A stretch of 64,000 nt of DNA from Ktedonobacterales bacterium (GTDB taxonomy: Bacteria > Chloroflexota > Ktedonobacteria > Ktedonobacterales > Ktedonobacteraceae), in contig DAIDJF010000017.1 of NCBI GenBank assembly GCA_027451525.1, positions 19,651 to 83,650 on the forward strand, given 5' to 3'. Below, in pieces: positions 45,786 through 55,053 of the stretch; position 1 is the first letter of the stretch; each line of letters begins with the position of its first letter. A model generated the notes under the pieces. The model did not search any database. It was given only the letters and a program-made list of their open reading frames with translations, and was not told the origin of the DNA. A program made the translations under genes and the position numbers.

Positions 45786-46406
45786 TTAGGACGCAGTTGC
45801 AGATTGCCTTTGAGATGCAAGCGCCGTGCGTAGCAAAGGACGAGCGCGCTGGAAATAGGTCTTGGCGGTTGCTTCGGGCATATTGAGAATACGTCCAATC
45901 TCCGAAAAGCTCAATTGACCAGCATAACGCAACAAGACGACTGAACGAAACTTTGGCGGCAGGCCCTGAATTGCGCTTTGCAAAATCCGCTGCAAATCAT
46001 GATGCTCTGCAATCTCATCGGGCAAAGGTCCATTGTCCGGCATAATCGCAAGCGGAGAAAGGTCATCCTCATCATTGGCAACTTCCAATTCCGAAAAGTG
46101 AATCGCACGTTTACGGCGCAATTCATCAAGGCAGCGATTGCGCGCAACCTGGAAAAGCCACGCTTTCAACGGCTCACCAGTGCGTAAGGTTGGCATAGAG
46201 ATGTACAACTGTAAGAATACTTGTTGCGATACATCACAGGCAAGATCATAATCACCTAAACAATGGCATATAAAATTGAATAGTGGGACATTATAGCGAC
46301 GTACCAACATTTCAAACGCATTCTGATTGCCCGCAAGCGTCTGTTGAACCAATACCCCATCAGTGATTTCTTGAGACTGTATTTTTGTTCTTTCTCTTAC
46401 TTGCAT
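45786..46406 (-). CDS. ECF-type sigma-70 family RNA polymerase sigma factor
   Basis: YNVPLFNFICHCLGDYDLACDVSQQVFLQLY (region 2) and LPPKFRSVVLLRYAGQLSFSEIGRILNMPEATAKTYFQRAR (region 4). Confidence 0.93.
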   Translation of the reverse strand: MQVRERTKIQSQEITDGVLVQQTLAGNQNAFEMLVRRYNVPLFNFICHCLGDYDLACDVSQQVFLQLYISMPTLRTGEPLKAWLFQVARNRCLDELRRKRAIHFSELEVANDEDDLSPLAIMPDNGPLPDEIAEHHDLQRILQSAIQGLPPKFRSVVLLRYAGQLSFSEIGRILNMPEATAKTYFQRARPLLRTALASQRQSATAS

Positions 46407-46662
46407 AGTTATTTCTCCTCACATTTCTTTGTCCCCCATAGCGTAGCTTGTTTTCAAGCAAGTTTCAAGTATTTTTTGTGCATATAAACTCTACTATAAA
46501 CCACTCTAAGCGTAAACTAAAGTATATTAAAGCAGTGAAGGGGTTTGCTTAGGAAGATAATAATTCGATCACTTATCAAACTTTTATCTATTTCTTATCT
46601 CATTCTCAGACAGAGGAGTGTTCTGGGGGAGATTCACGCGCTGCGTTCCTATATTATACGCA

Positions 46663-46713
46663 ATAGACCGCCCTTCCAGATACACGCTTACACGCTTTGG
46701 AAGGGCGGTCTAT
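46663..46713. terminator. Hairpin terminator
   Basis: atagaccgcccttcca / tggaagggcggtctat, 16-bp perfect inverted repeat. Confidence 0.65.
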
Positions 46714-46796
46714 GTAGAAACCTTTTTATATGCCAGACACAGGCGCACACGCTTCATCTAGCCTCTATGGCCTGCTTGCGTCAGTTCACCTTGTAC

Positions 46797-47588
46797 TTAG
46801 CATGGCACAACGTAGGGTTTACGCTGCTCCACGTAGGTGTTCTCCTCAAGGTTCACTGGATAGTACTGATAGCTATTCTTGCCTTCTGGGCTGAGATAGC
46901 CTTCCGCGTTCAGCACATTCACAGCATCACTCACCGACTTGACATAGACGGGTGTAAAAGCCCAGTTATTTGCAGTGTTGATCTTGCTGCTGATTGAACG
47001 CCCTAGCGCGCGATGTTCTGCCTCGACGGTCACAATCTGGGCTGCCAGTACCGATAACGACGACATCCCCATATCGGCAAATTCTCTAATCGCTGCGATA
47101 TAGGCCGACTCGAAAGCCGTCTCAAGTTGATCGAGCGTCTTGATAAATTTGTCCAGATCCCAGAAGGTCTCAGGCCCATGTGGGAAGCTAAACATATCCG
47201 CCACGGGTTTACCGCCGCTTGCCACAAGGAGATTGCGATGCAACTGCTCCTCGACAACCGCACCCGTCAGATAATTCAGATTTTGCCCACTGATGCCCAG
47301 ATAGGCAGCGTTATTGATACCCCGTGTGTAGAATGTGACCGCTAATTGCTCTGCAGTTGCCGCGACACTCAAAATGGTCGCAACCGAGTCTGTCGGGCAA
47401 CTAGATGACTCCGTCAATGTAGCCGCGTGGGCTGTACCGGAAAGTAGAGTTGAGCCAGCGAGCACCAGACCCGTTGTGCCTGCCGCTCCTGCTAATGCCC
47501 CTCTTAGCAAAGAGCGGCGCGATTTACGAGCGGAAAGTGATTGCAGCATTTCATTGACAGATGTCTGTGACTGTTGATCCATTATCAT
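46797..47588 (-). CDS. Ferritin-like domain protein with twin-arginine-type signal
   Basis: KSRRSLLRGALAGAAGTTGLVLAGSTLLSGTAHA; helical VAATAEQLAVTFYTRGI...VVEEQLHRNLLV and VTVEAEHRALGR motifs. Confidence 0.75.
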   Translation of the reverse strand: MIMDQQSQTSVNEMLQSLSARKSRRSLLRGALAGAAGTTGLVLAGSTLLSGTAHAATLTESSSCPTDSVATILSVAATAEQLAVTFYTRGINNAAYLGISGQNLNYLTGAVVEEQLHRNLLVASGGKPVADMFSFPHGPETFWDLDKFIKTLDQLETAFESAYIAAIREFADMGMSSLSVLAAQIVTVEAEHRALGRSISSKINTANNWAFTPVYVKSVSDAVNVLNAEGYLSPEGKNSYQYYPVNLEENTYVEQRKPYVVPC

Positions 47589-47963
47589 TATCCTTTCAAA
47601 AAAGACCTGTTTTTGCCTGACATACGATCATCAGGTTGACGATTTCATACTCGTCTTGCACGTATTCCCTATAGATAGTATTGGGGAATTTTCGTGAGTA
47701 AGAAACGCGAATTGTCTTTCATGGTCTTTATCCACTGTGGGCGTCTAATCTTCTACCATTCGCGCTTCTCACTCTGTTATACGCCAATCATTCATAATTG
47801 GATTGCTTTTGCGAAAGGAAAATCTCGGCTCGTTCGCAACGTCATACAACCTAAGCTCATCTGGAATGTTCTCTTGCCCAACAGTGTTGTAAACTATGCA
47901 GGAATGTGACAGATCTGATTGGCAGATACGTCACACTTGCCATCCGTTGAAAGGCAAAATACT

Positions 47964-48428
47964 ATGGCATATAGTACAAAAATTGGTCATGCCCATCTGA
48001 AAGTGCGTGATCTGGATACAGCTATTCGTTTTTATACCACCCATTTCTCATTGCATGTTACCGAGCGCGTAGGTAATGCTTATGCATTTCTAACTGGTGG
48101 CTCCTTCCATCACGAGATCGCGCTACAAGATGTTGGCCCCAACGCTCCAACGCCTTCAGCCCGTTCAACGGGCCTCTATCACGTCGCATTTGAGGTACCA
48201 GATAAGCGTTCTTTTGCCGAGGCATATCAAAAATTGAGTGAGGCTGGCATTGCGGTTGCGCCTGTCGATCACTACATTAGCTGGGCCATGTACTTTGACG
48301 ACCCCGACGGCAATGGCCTGGAAATCTACTGGGATACCCGCAACGAGGTCGGTGGACGCCCACTCTGGCATGGTGACAACGCACCACTCTCTGACGAAAC
48401 CATTTTGGCCGCCCTCAACGCGCAATAG
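47964..48428 (+). CDS. VOC (glyoxalase/extradiol dioxygenase-like) family protein
   Basis: IGHAHLKVRDLDTAIRFYTTHFSLHVTER...STGLYHVAFEV...YFDDPDGNGLEIYWD. Confidence 0.9.
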   Translation: MAYSTKIGHAHLKVRDLDTAIRFYTTHFSLHVTERVGNAYAFLTGGSFHHEIALQDVGPNAPTPSARSTGLYHVAFEVPDKRSFAEAYQKLSEAGIAVAPVDHYISWAMYFDDPDGNGLEIYWDTRNEVGGRPLWHGDNAPLSDETILAALNAQ

Positions 48429-48570
48429 GCACGCGGCGATAATTGGTGGGGCAATAAAAGCCACTTGGCTGATAAAGCACGAAATCACACATGCTACAAT
48501 GGTATTGTTGACTTTTTTTGTCGCAGCAACACTGAAACGTCTATTACCATGCAGAAAGTATTACAAGCCT

Positions 48571-49806
48571 ATGCCTTGGTTTCGTCCCACCAATACCGTT
48601 GTTAGCCCATTCAACGCGGCAGTTCCTGAGCTTAAAATAAGCAGTATACCCGTTCGTATCTTTACTGCCTGTTTTACATCAGCGATTGTCGCTGTTCACT
48701 ACACCAACTATAGTCCCCTTATCACAACGATACGGGCGGAACTTCACATTTCTAGTGGGCAAACGGGCCTCTTCTCCACATTACTCTTTCTGGGTCTGGC
48801 GATAGCCTATATTCCTGCCGGAATGCTAGCTGATCGTTTTGGGGCACGCCCGGTTCTGCTGGGGAGCACAACACTCCTGGCAGGAGCGGCCCTCGCACTC
48901 CCACTTTTTCCCAATCTCACCTGGATACTGCTCTGCCGTTTACTCGTTGGCCTAGGTTCGGGCGGAGCATTCATTGCCGGGGCAGGGATTGCCGCGAGTC
49001 TGGGCAAACATGCCTCATTAGGACAGGGGTTATATGGTGGCGCAACCCAAATTGGTTCTGGCATGGGTCTCCTCATCACACCTCATCTTTTTACACTCTT
49101 CGGATGGCGTGGCTCGTTTTTTGTATGGGGACTTTTTAGTGCCATTGCTATCGTGCTCTGGCTCTTCGTCTATGACGGCTCGCACCCTCGTCAATCACAT
49201 ACTATCGACATCAAAGCAGGCTTACGCTCACCATCGGTCTGGACGTTAGGACTTTCACATCTAGGCACGTTTGGCTTGGGCAATGCTATTGCAGCATGGC
49301 TCACTGTCTATCTCGTCACTGCGTATCATCTACCGCTCGCACTTGCGGCAACATTCGGCTCGTTTGCCCTCCTGACAGGTATGTTCTTTCGCCCACTTGG
49401 CGGCATTCTTATCGCCCGTAACATTATCCGTGCTATCCCGCTTCTGCGCATGGGAACTATTATGGGTTTTCTCGGCGTAGGAGTGCTCATCATTCCATTC
49501 CATACGCCTCTTCTTGCAATTACAGGCATCTCCCTTATTGCTATTGGCGCAACCATCCCCTACACAGCCGTCTTTAACCCGGCTGCACATCTACGCACAG
49601 TCAGCAAAGGCGTTGCCCAGGGCATGGTAAGTGTTCTTTCCAGTCCCACCGTGATTATCGGCCCCCCGCTTATTGGTTTTATCTTAGACCGCACAGGCAG
49701 CTTTAGCTGGGCTTTTAGCCCTATCATGCTCTTTGGTCTTATCGCGATTGTCGCTTCATTTCTCGCGCACGCCGCATTGCAAAAAGAGGCAACCATGTAT
49801 TTTTAA
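48571..49806 (+). CDS. MFS transporter (CynX/NimT-like)
   Basis: About 12 TM segments; IPAGMLADRFGARPVLLGSTTLLAGA. Start placed after the VOC gene. Confidence 0.85.
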   Translation: MPWFRPTNTVVSPFNAAVPELKISSIPVRIFTACFTSAIVAVHYTNYSPLITTIRAELHISSGQTGLFSTLLFLGLAIAYIPAGMLADRFGARPVLLGSTTLLAGAALALPLFPNLTWILLCRLLVGLGSGGAFIAGAGIAASLGKHASLGQGLYGGATQIGSGMGLLITPHLFTLFGWRGSFFVWGLFSAIAIVLWLFVYDGSHPRQSHTIDIKAGLRSPSVWTLGLSHLGTFGLGNAIAAWLTVYLVTAYHLPLALAATFGSFALLTGMFFRPLGGILIARNIIRAIPLLRMGTIMGFLGVGVLIIPFHTPLLAITGISLIAIGATIPYTAVFNPAAHLRTVSKGVAQGMVSVLSSPTVIIGPPLIGFILDRTGSFSWAFSPIMLFGLIAIVASFLAHAALQKEATMYF

Positions 49807-49987
49807 GCTCAACAGTAATTTGCAGCGAATAATGCTCAACCGCCACAATCTAGCATTATAGCCATCCAAAGGCTATAATAGTGATACCTGCACTTCTCTA
49901 CATACGTTTCTTAGGCAGGAGTGAAAAATTATGGATATTCAACACTCTGGATACACCGAATGCTATTTCTGAATGGAGCCGCTCAAG

Positions 49988-50632
49988 ATGCAAAAACCGC
50001 AAGCCATCATCTTTGACCTTGATGGTGTATTGACCGATACATCAGAATATCACTATCAGGCATGGAAACATCTTGCTGATGATGAAGGGATTCCCTTCAC
50101 ACACGAAGAAAACGATGCTCATTTACGCGGCGTAGGCCGTCGGGAATCGCTCATGTATTTACTGAAAGGGCGTAGTGTTTCCGCATCTCAGCTAACGGAG
50201 ATGATGGAACGGAAGAACCGCTACTACAATGAATTAATCAAACAAATGACGCCCAACGAAGTCATTGAAGGTGGGAGAGAACTTTTACAAGAAATTCGTG
50301 ACGCGGGCATCAAAACGGCGGTTGCCTCTGCGAGCAAAAATTGCATGGTTGTATTGGAGCGATTAGAGCTTGTGCGCTACTTTGATGGCATTGCTGATGG
50401 ATATAGCGTAGTGCATGGCAAGCCAGCCCCCGATGTTTTCGTTTACGCGGCTGGCACTGTCCATGTACCCGTTTCTGCCTGTCTTGGAGTCGAAGATGCA
50501 GACGCAGGAATAGAGTCCATCAAAGCGGCTGGTATGGTCGCTCTCGGTATTGGGCCGAAAGAACGCTTTCAACGTGCAGATAAGGTTCTTTCTACGCTCG
50601 CTCGCCATCGTTTGCAAGACATGTTAGACTAA
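49988..50632 (+). CDS. pgmB: Beta-phosphoglucomutase
   Basis: AIIFDLDGVLTDTSEYHYQAWKHLADDEGIPF and CLGVEDADAGIESIKAAGMVALGIG. Confidence 0.92.
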   Translation: MQKPQAIIFDLDGVLTDTSEYHYQAWKHLADDEGIPFTHEENDAHLRGVGRRESLMYLLKGRSVSASQLTEMMERKNRYYNELIKQMTPNEVIEGGRELLQEIRDAGIKTAVASASKNCMVVLERLELVRYFDGIADGYSVVHGKPAPDVFVYAAGTVHVPVSACLGVEDADAGIESIKAAGMVALGIGPKERFQRADKVLSTLARHRLQDMLD

Positions 50633-50687
50633 AACCTATGAATAGGCTCTTATCACATGCTACATTGTACAAAGGAAGGAAACCTGC

Positions 50688-52961
50688 GTGGACCTTTGGC
50701 AGATAAGCGAAGAACGATTTGATTTCACCCCCAAACAGTTACATAGCCAGGAGACCGTATTCACAATCGGCAATGGCTACTTCGGCACGCGCGGAACCTT
50801 TGAAGAAGGCTCTCGACACGCAAATCCTGCCACACTTATGTTTGGGGTCTTTGATGATATCCCTATTGCTCGTGAGGAATTAGCGAACGTACCCGATTGG
50901 GTCCCGCTCAAACTATTCGTTAATGGTGAGCGATTTCGCCTGGATGAGGGGCGTATCCTCAGCTATCGGCGCACGCTCGATATGCAACGCGGCATGCTGC
51001 TGCGCACAGTTCGCTGGCAGAGCCCTAATGACATCATTGTCACGATTGAAAGTGAACGCATCGCCAGCTTAGCAGATGAACACGTTGGGGCAATCCGCTA
51101 TAGTGTCACCGCAGAGCAACAGGACATTGATATTGTGCTCTGGGCCAGTATTAACTCCGCTGTCGGTAACTATAATGTCATGCACTGGGATACAGTGGAT
51201 CAGAGCCACGAGAATGACATCATCTGGCTCCTCAGTGAGACCAAGATGACGCATGTGCAGTTAGCACAAAGCATGAGTTTTACAACAACCGCTCCTTTTG
51301 AACAGGAAATTGTCGATTCGGATGTTGCTCCTAGTATCCGTCTGCGTGGCAGGGTAGCGGCTGGCACAACTGTCACCGTCGAAAAAATCGTGGTCATGTA
51401 TACATCACGTGACAATATTGAACCCGTGCGCGCTGCGCTCAAACATCATCGTACCCTCATCGCAATGGCGGCAATGCAACCGGAACCCAACATTCATCAG
51501 GCTTTCTCGCTTGATGCCGCAAATACGACGACAGCCTCTCTCTCGCCAGTCGCACAGCCCTCCACTCAGCACGAAAAAACTGTGTATGCGACGATATCTG
51601 CGCAACATATTGAGGCCTGGCGACGATACTGGGAGACCGCCGATGTCATCATCGAAGGCGATGCACTGGCACAAATAGGCATACGCTATAGCATCTACCA
51701 ATTGCGCATCAACGCTTCCGCGCACGATAGTCGCTATAGCATCGCAGCAAAAGGGTTGACTGGCTTTGGTTATCGTGGGCATGTCTTCCATGATACAGAA
51801 ATCTTTATGCTGCCTTTTTTCACCTATGTAATGCCTGAAATTGCTCGTAATCTCATTCTCTACCGTTATCATCTCCTGCCTGCTGCGCGCCAAAAAGCCT
51901 CCAATAATGGCTATGACGGAGCGCAATACCCCTGGGAAAGTACGCTGAATGGCGAAGAGACAACACCACCTGCGATTGTCCACCCAGAGACAGGCGAGGT
52001 CATTGCCGTCCTTAATGGCTCACTCGAAATCCATATTACCGCTAGTATTGCTCACTCCGTCATGGACTATTGGCACGTCACGGGTGATGATGATTTTATG
52101 GCTCGCTATGGCACCGAGATGATGCTGAGTACCGCCATGTTCTGGGTCAGCCGTGTTGAATATAATGTCACACACAATGACTACGAGATTACCAATGTCA
52201 TCGGCCCCGATGAGTGGCATGAACATGTCAACAATAATGCCTTCACTAACTATATGGCAAAAAACAATATCGAGAAGGCACTCATAGCATGGGAATGGCT
52301 TCAACAGCATCACCCACTTAAGGCACAAATGCTCGCTCATCAGTTCAATCTTACCGAGGAGCGTTTCGCACACTGGCATGATGTTGTCGCACACCTGCGC
52401 ATTCCTCAGAGTCCGACAACTAAACTTTTTGAGCAATTCGATGGTTTCTTCAAACTCGAAACGCTCAATCAGGAACTCTACAAGGGACGTACCGACTCGT
52501 ATCAGGGCATCTTTGGCCTCGAACACATGCAAAAGTACCGCATGATTAAGCAAGCTGACGTTTTGATGCTGCTTACCGTCTTGAGCAGTCAGTTTGATCT
52601 GCAAACCAAAAAGGTCAATTGGGACTACTACTATCCCATCACCGATCATGACTACGGCTCCTCGCTGACGCCTGCGTTCCACGTCATTCTGGCCTGCCAG
52701 CTCGGTTTACAGAACGAGGCATACGAGCTATTCATGAAGGGAGCGTTGGTCGATATCCAAAACCTGCGTGGCAACACACCAGAGGGCATTCACGCAGCTT
52801 GCGCTGGTGCTGTCTGGCAAGCCGCGATTCTCGGCTTCGCCGGGCTGCAAGTCACCGCTGATGGCTATAAGACAAATCCACACCTTCCAGACAAGTGGAC
52901 GCGCCTCGCCTTCACCTGTCAGTACAAAGGTGAGCACGTGCAATTTGACTTACGCAGGTAA
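50688..52961 (+). CDS. Glycoside hydrolase family 65 disaccharide phosphorylase
   Basis: ETVFTIGNGYFGTRGTFEEG, KGLTGFGYRGHVFHDTEIFMLPFF, VIGPDEWHEHVNNNAFTNYM; preceded by pgmB; GTG start. Confidence 0.93.
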   Translation: MDLWQISEERFDFTPKQLHSQETVFTIGNGYFGTRGTFEEGSRHANPATLMFGVFDDIPIAREELANVPDWVPLKLFVNGERFRLDEGRILSYRRTLDMQRGMLLRTVRWQSPNDIIVTIESERIASLADEHVGAIRYSVTAEQQDIDIVLWASINSAVGNYNVMHWDTVDQSHENDIIWLLSETKMTHVQLAQSMSFTTTAPFEQEIVDSDVAPSIRLRGRVAAGTTVTVEKIVVMYTSRDNIEPVRAALKHHRTLIAMAAMQPEPNIHQAFSLDAANTTTASLSPVAQPSTQHEKTVYATISAQHIEAWRRYWETADVIIEGDALAQIGIRYSIYQLRINASAHDSRYSIAAKGLTGFGYRGHVFHDTEIFMLPFFTYVMPEIARNLILYRYHLLPAARQKASNNGYDGAQYPWESTLNGEETTPPAIVHPETGEVIAVLNGSLEIHITASIAHSVMDYWHVTGDDDFMARYGTEMMLSTAMFWVSRVEYNVTHNDYEITNVIGPDEWHEHVNNNAFTNYMAKNNIEKALIAWEWLQQHHPLKAQMLAHQFNLTEERFAHWHDVVAHLRIPQSPTTKLFEQFDGFFKLETLNQELYKGRTDSYQGIFGLEHMQKYRMIKQADVLMLLTVLSSQFDLQTKKVNWDYYYPITDHDYGSSLTPAFHVILACQLGLQNEAYELFMKGALVDIQNLRGNTPEGIHAACAGAVWQAAILGFAGLQVTADGYKTNPHLPDKWTRLAFTCQYKGEHVQFDLRR

Positions 52962-52971
52962 CGCATTTCTT

Positions 52972-53015
52972 CGTTTGTGTCATAGGGGAACATAACGCCC
53001 ACTATGACACAAACG
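52972..53015. terminator. Hairpin terminator after GH65
   Basis: cgtttgtgtcatag / ctatgacacaaacg, 14-bp perfect inverted repeat. Confidence 0.65.
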
Positions 53016-53032
53016 GGTAGCGAGAAACCGAC

Positions 53033-53056
53033 AAACCTGAAAACCTGAAAACCTGA
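53033..53056. repeat. Short tandem repeat, three perfect copies of aaacctga
   Basis: aaacctgaaaacctgaaaacctga read directly. Confidence 0.85.
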
Positions 53057-53065
53057 AACATCCTA

Positions 53066-53094
53066 TTGACAAGTTGGCAAAGTCAAGGTATTAT
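53066..53094 (+). promoter_or_regulatory. Sigma70-like promoter for tRNA-Glu
   Basis: TTGACA (53066-53071), 17-nt spacer, TATTAT (53089-53094); tRNA starts 21 nt later. Confidence 0.75.
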
Positions 53095-53114
53095 ATAGCA
53101 CGTGACACATATAG

Positions 53115-53191
53115 GGCGCATTCGTCTAGCGGCCTAGGACGCTGCCCTCTCAAGGCAGAGACCACGGGTTCGAATCCCGTATGCGCTACCA
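53115..53191 (+). tRNA. tRNA-Glu (anticodon CTC), CCA encoded
   Basis: Cloverleaf: GGCGCAT/ATGCGCT acceptor, CTGCC-CTCTCAA-GGCAG anticodon arm, ACGGG-TTCGAAT-CCCGT T arm, then ACCA. Confidence 0.95.
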
Positions 53192-53280
53192 TTTCAGCCA
53201 AAGAGAGAAGTGATCTTCCCTCGATTTGATAGAGTCCCCAAAGCTGAGATACACTCAAGCAAATCAGGAAGGGGAGCATC

Positions 53281-53430
53281 ATGGCAAAGGTTCAGAAAGT
53301 CTACACGTGAGAATTTAAAGAGGAGGCAGTACGGCTCGCCCAAACAAGTGGGAAGCCAATTGCCCAGGTAGCCAGAGAGCTGGGTATTTCAGACACCTCC
53401 ATTCATCAGTGGCGTAAGGAGCATCACGAA
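53281..53430 (+). pseudogene. IS3-type transposase OrfA remnant with an in-frame TGA
   Basis: MAKVQKVYT*EFKEEAVRLAQTSGKPIAQVARELGISDTSIHQWRKEHHEAG; stop at 53308-53310; truncated after the HTH. Confidence 0.8.
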
Positions 53431-54830
53431 GCTGGTTTGATATTCTGATTCACGTGGAACAGGTTGTTGGGGTCGTATTTGGCTTTGATCTGTGCCAGCC
53501 GCTCGTAGTTGTCGCGATATGCCGCCTTCACATTATCTGTACCCTCATCCATCATCATGTTGACATAGCCCCCGCCAGCCGAATAAGGGTGCAAGGCCAT
53601 CCAGTAGTCTCTGGCCCATTGGATCATGCGCTCATTGTTAGCCGGATCGGGGTCGACCCCGACGACCACTTCCGAGAAGTTGGCCTCGCGGAAGCTGAAG
53701 GCTGTCTCGTTAGCACCAACGCGATGAACCACGCCGTTGATCGGGTAGAGGTGCATAGTAGAATGCATCGTCGGCAGTTGGGCGCCATACTTCACGTGCA
53801 GATCGATCGCTTTGTCGCTCAAGTCGGTGAAGAAGTCGGCCTTCCAGTACCATTGCAAGCCCTTTGGGTAGAGCGCGTCGAAGAGCGTCTGAAGCACCGG
53901 CCAGGGAATGGGTCCGGCGAAATCCACCGCAGGCGGGATGTTTGTGCGAATGGGCTGCAGGAGCTTTTCGGCCTCTTCCTGTGGCGCGGTAGAGCACCAC
54001 ACGATGGCGCACATCTTCTGCAGGTGAAATTGTTCCGGGAACGGTGGAGCGGGTGGCACCGTCACAAAGCCAAACCAGCCGTTGACCTCATCAGGGGCGG
54101 TCAGAATGTAGTCCCGCCAGTACCTCAGCACATTTGCCGCCTCATCGAGTGACCAGAGCATCGGTCCCCCATAGACCATGCTGATGGGATGCAGTTGGAA
54201 GAGGAACGAGGTGACAACGCCAAAGTTGCCGCCCCCCCCACGAACTGCCCAGAATAGGTCAGCATTCTCCTGGACGTTAGCCGTGACGAAACTCCCATCG
54301 GCAAGGACCATGTCGACACCCAGCAGGTTATCAATCGTCAGGCCCAGGGTACGAGAGAGGTAGCCTATGCCTCCGCCCAGAGTCAGCCCACCAACTCCAG
54401 TAGTCGAAATGAAGCCACTCGGCGTCGCCAGTCCGAAGGGATGGGTAGCATGATCTACATCACCCCAAGTACAGCCACCTTCGACGCGTGCCGTGCGCGC
54501 AACGGGGTCCACGCGAATCCCTTTCATCTCAGAGAGGTCAATCACCAGACCATCATCGCAGGTTCCCTGGCCAGGACCGTTGTGTCCGCCACCTCGGATT
54601 GCCAGTGTTAATTCATGCTCGCGGGCAAAGTTGACTGCCGCGATCACATCGGCGACATCCACGCAGCGAACGATCAACGCTGGATGCTTGTCGATCATAG
54701 CATTGTAGACCTGGCGAGCCTGCTCGTAATCAGCATCGCTGGTACGGATCAGTGCGCCGCGCAACTGAGATGCAAGTTGCTGGATTGTAGATTCCTCCAA
54801 TGCATCTATAGGTTGGTGTCGTTGTTCCAA
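53424..54830 (-). CDS. FAD-binding (BBE-type) oxidoreductase
   Basis: LAIRGGGHNGPGQGTCDDGLVIDLSEMKGIRVDP, GGCTWGDVDHATHPFGLATPSG, C-terminal YYGDNYERLAQIKAKYDPNNLFHVNQNI-like ending. Confidence 0.92.
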   Translation of the reverse strand: MEQRHQPIDALEESTIQQLASQLRGALIRTSDADYEQARQVYNAMIDKHPALIVRCVDVADVIAAVNFAREHELTLAIRGGGHNGPGQGTCDDGLVIDLSEMKGIRVDPVARTARVEGGCTWGDVDHATHPFGLATPSGFISTTGVGGLTLGGGIGYLSRTLGLTIDNLLGVDMVLADGSFVTANVQENADLFWAVRGGGGNFGVVTSFLFQLHPISMVYGGPMLWSLDEAANVLRYWRDYILTAPDEVNGWFGFVTVPPAPPFPEQFHLQKMCAIVWCSTAPQEEAEKLLQPIRTNIPPAVDFAGPIPWPVLQTLFDALYPKGLQWYWKADFFTDLSDKAIDLHVKYGAQLPTMHSTMHLYPINGVVHRVGANETAFSFREANFSEVVVGVDPDPANNERMIQWARDYWMALHPYSAGGGYVNMMMDEGTDNVKAAYRDNYERLAQIKAKYDPNNLFHVNQNIKPAS

Positions 54831-55053
54831 CGTAGCTTTCTCCTTACCTGTTCTGTTTCAAACGAAAATAGAACGTACGTTTTTTGTGACTGTTACTCTA
54901 TGCACATCAGTAGTTCAGTTCACTAGTACAATAGCATGGGAGGCGTTAGCACAACGTTTGGTGAAGCCCGGAAATGAGAAATTTTCTAGAAGATTATTGG
55001 CGTTTACTGGAAGGTTGGTGTTAGCAAAGCGTTAGTACGGATCTCGTTACAGG

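Noticed and set aside
52020-52682. 220-aa minus-strand ORF
   Set aside because: Antisense to the conserved GH65 phosphorylase; no motif.
53308-53310. In-frame TGA in the transposase fragment as selenocysteine
   Set aside because: The gene is truncated anyway and this position in OrfA proteins is not a catalytic Cys.
53454-54152. 232-aa plus-strand ORF
   Set aside because: Antisense to the FAD oxidoreductase; no motif.
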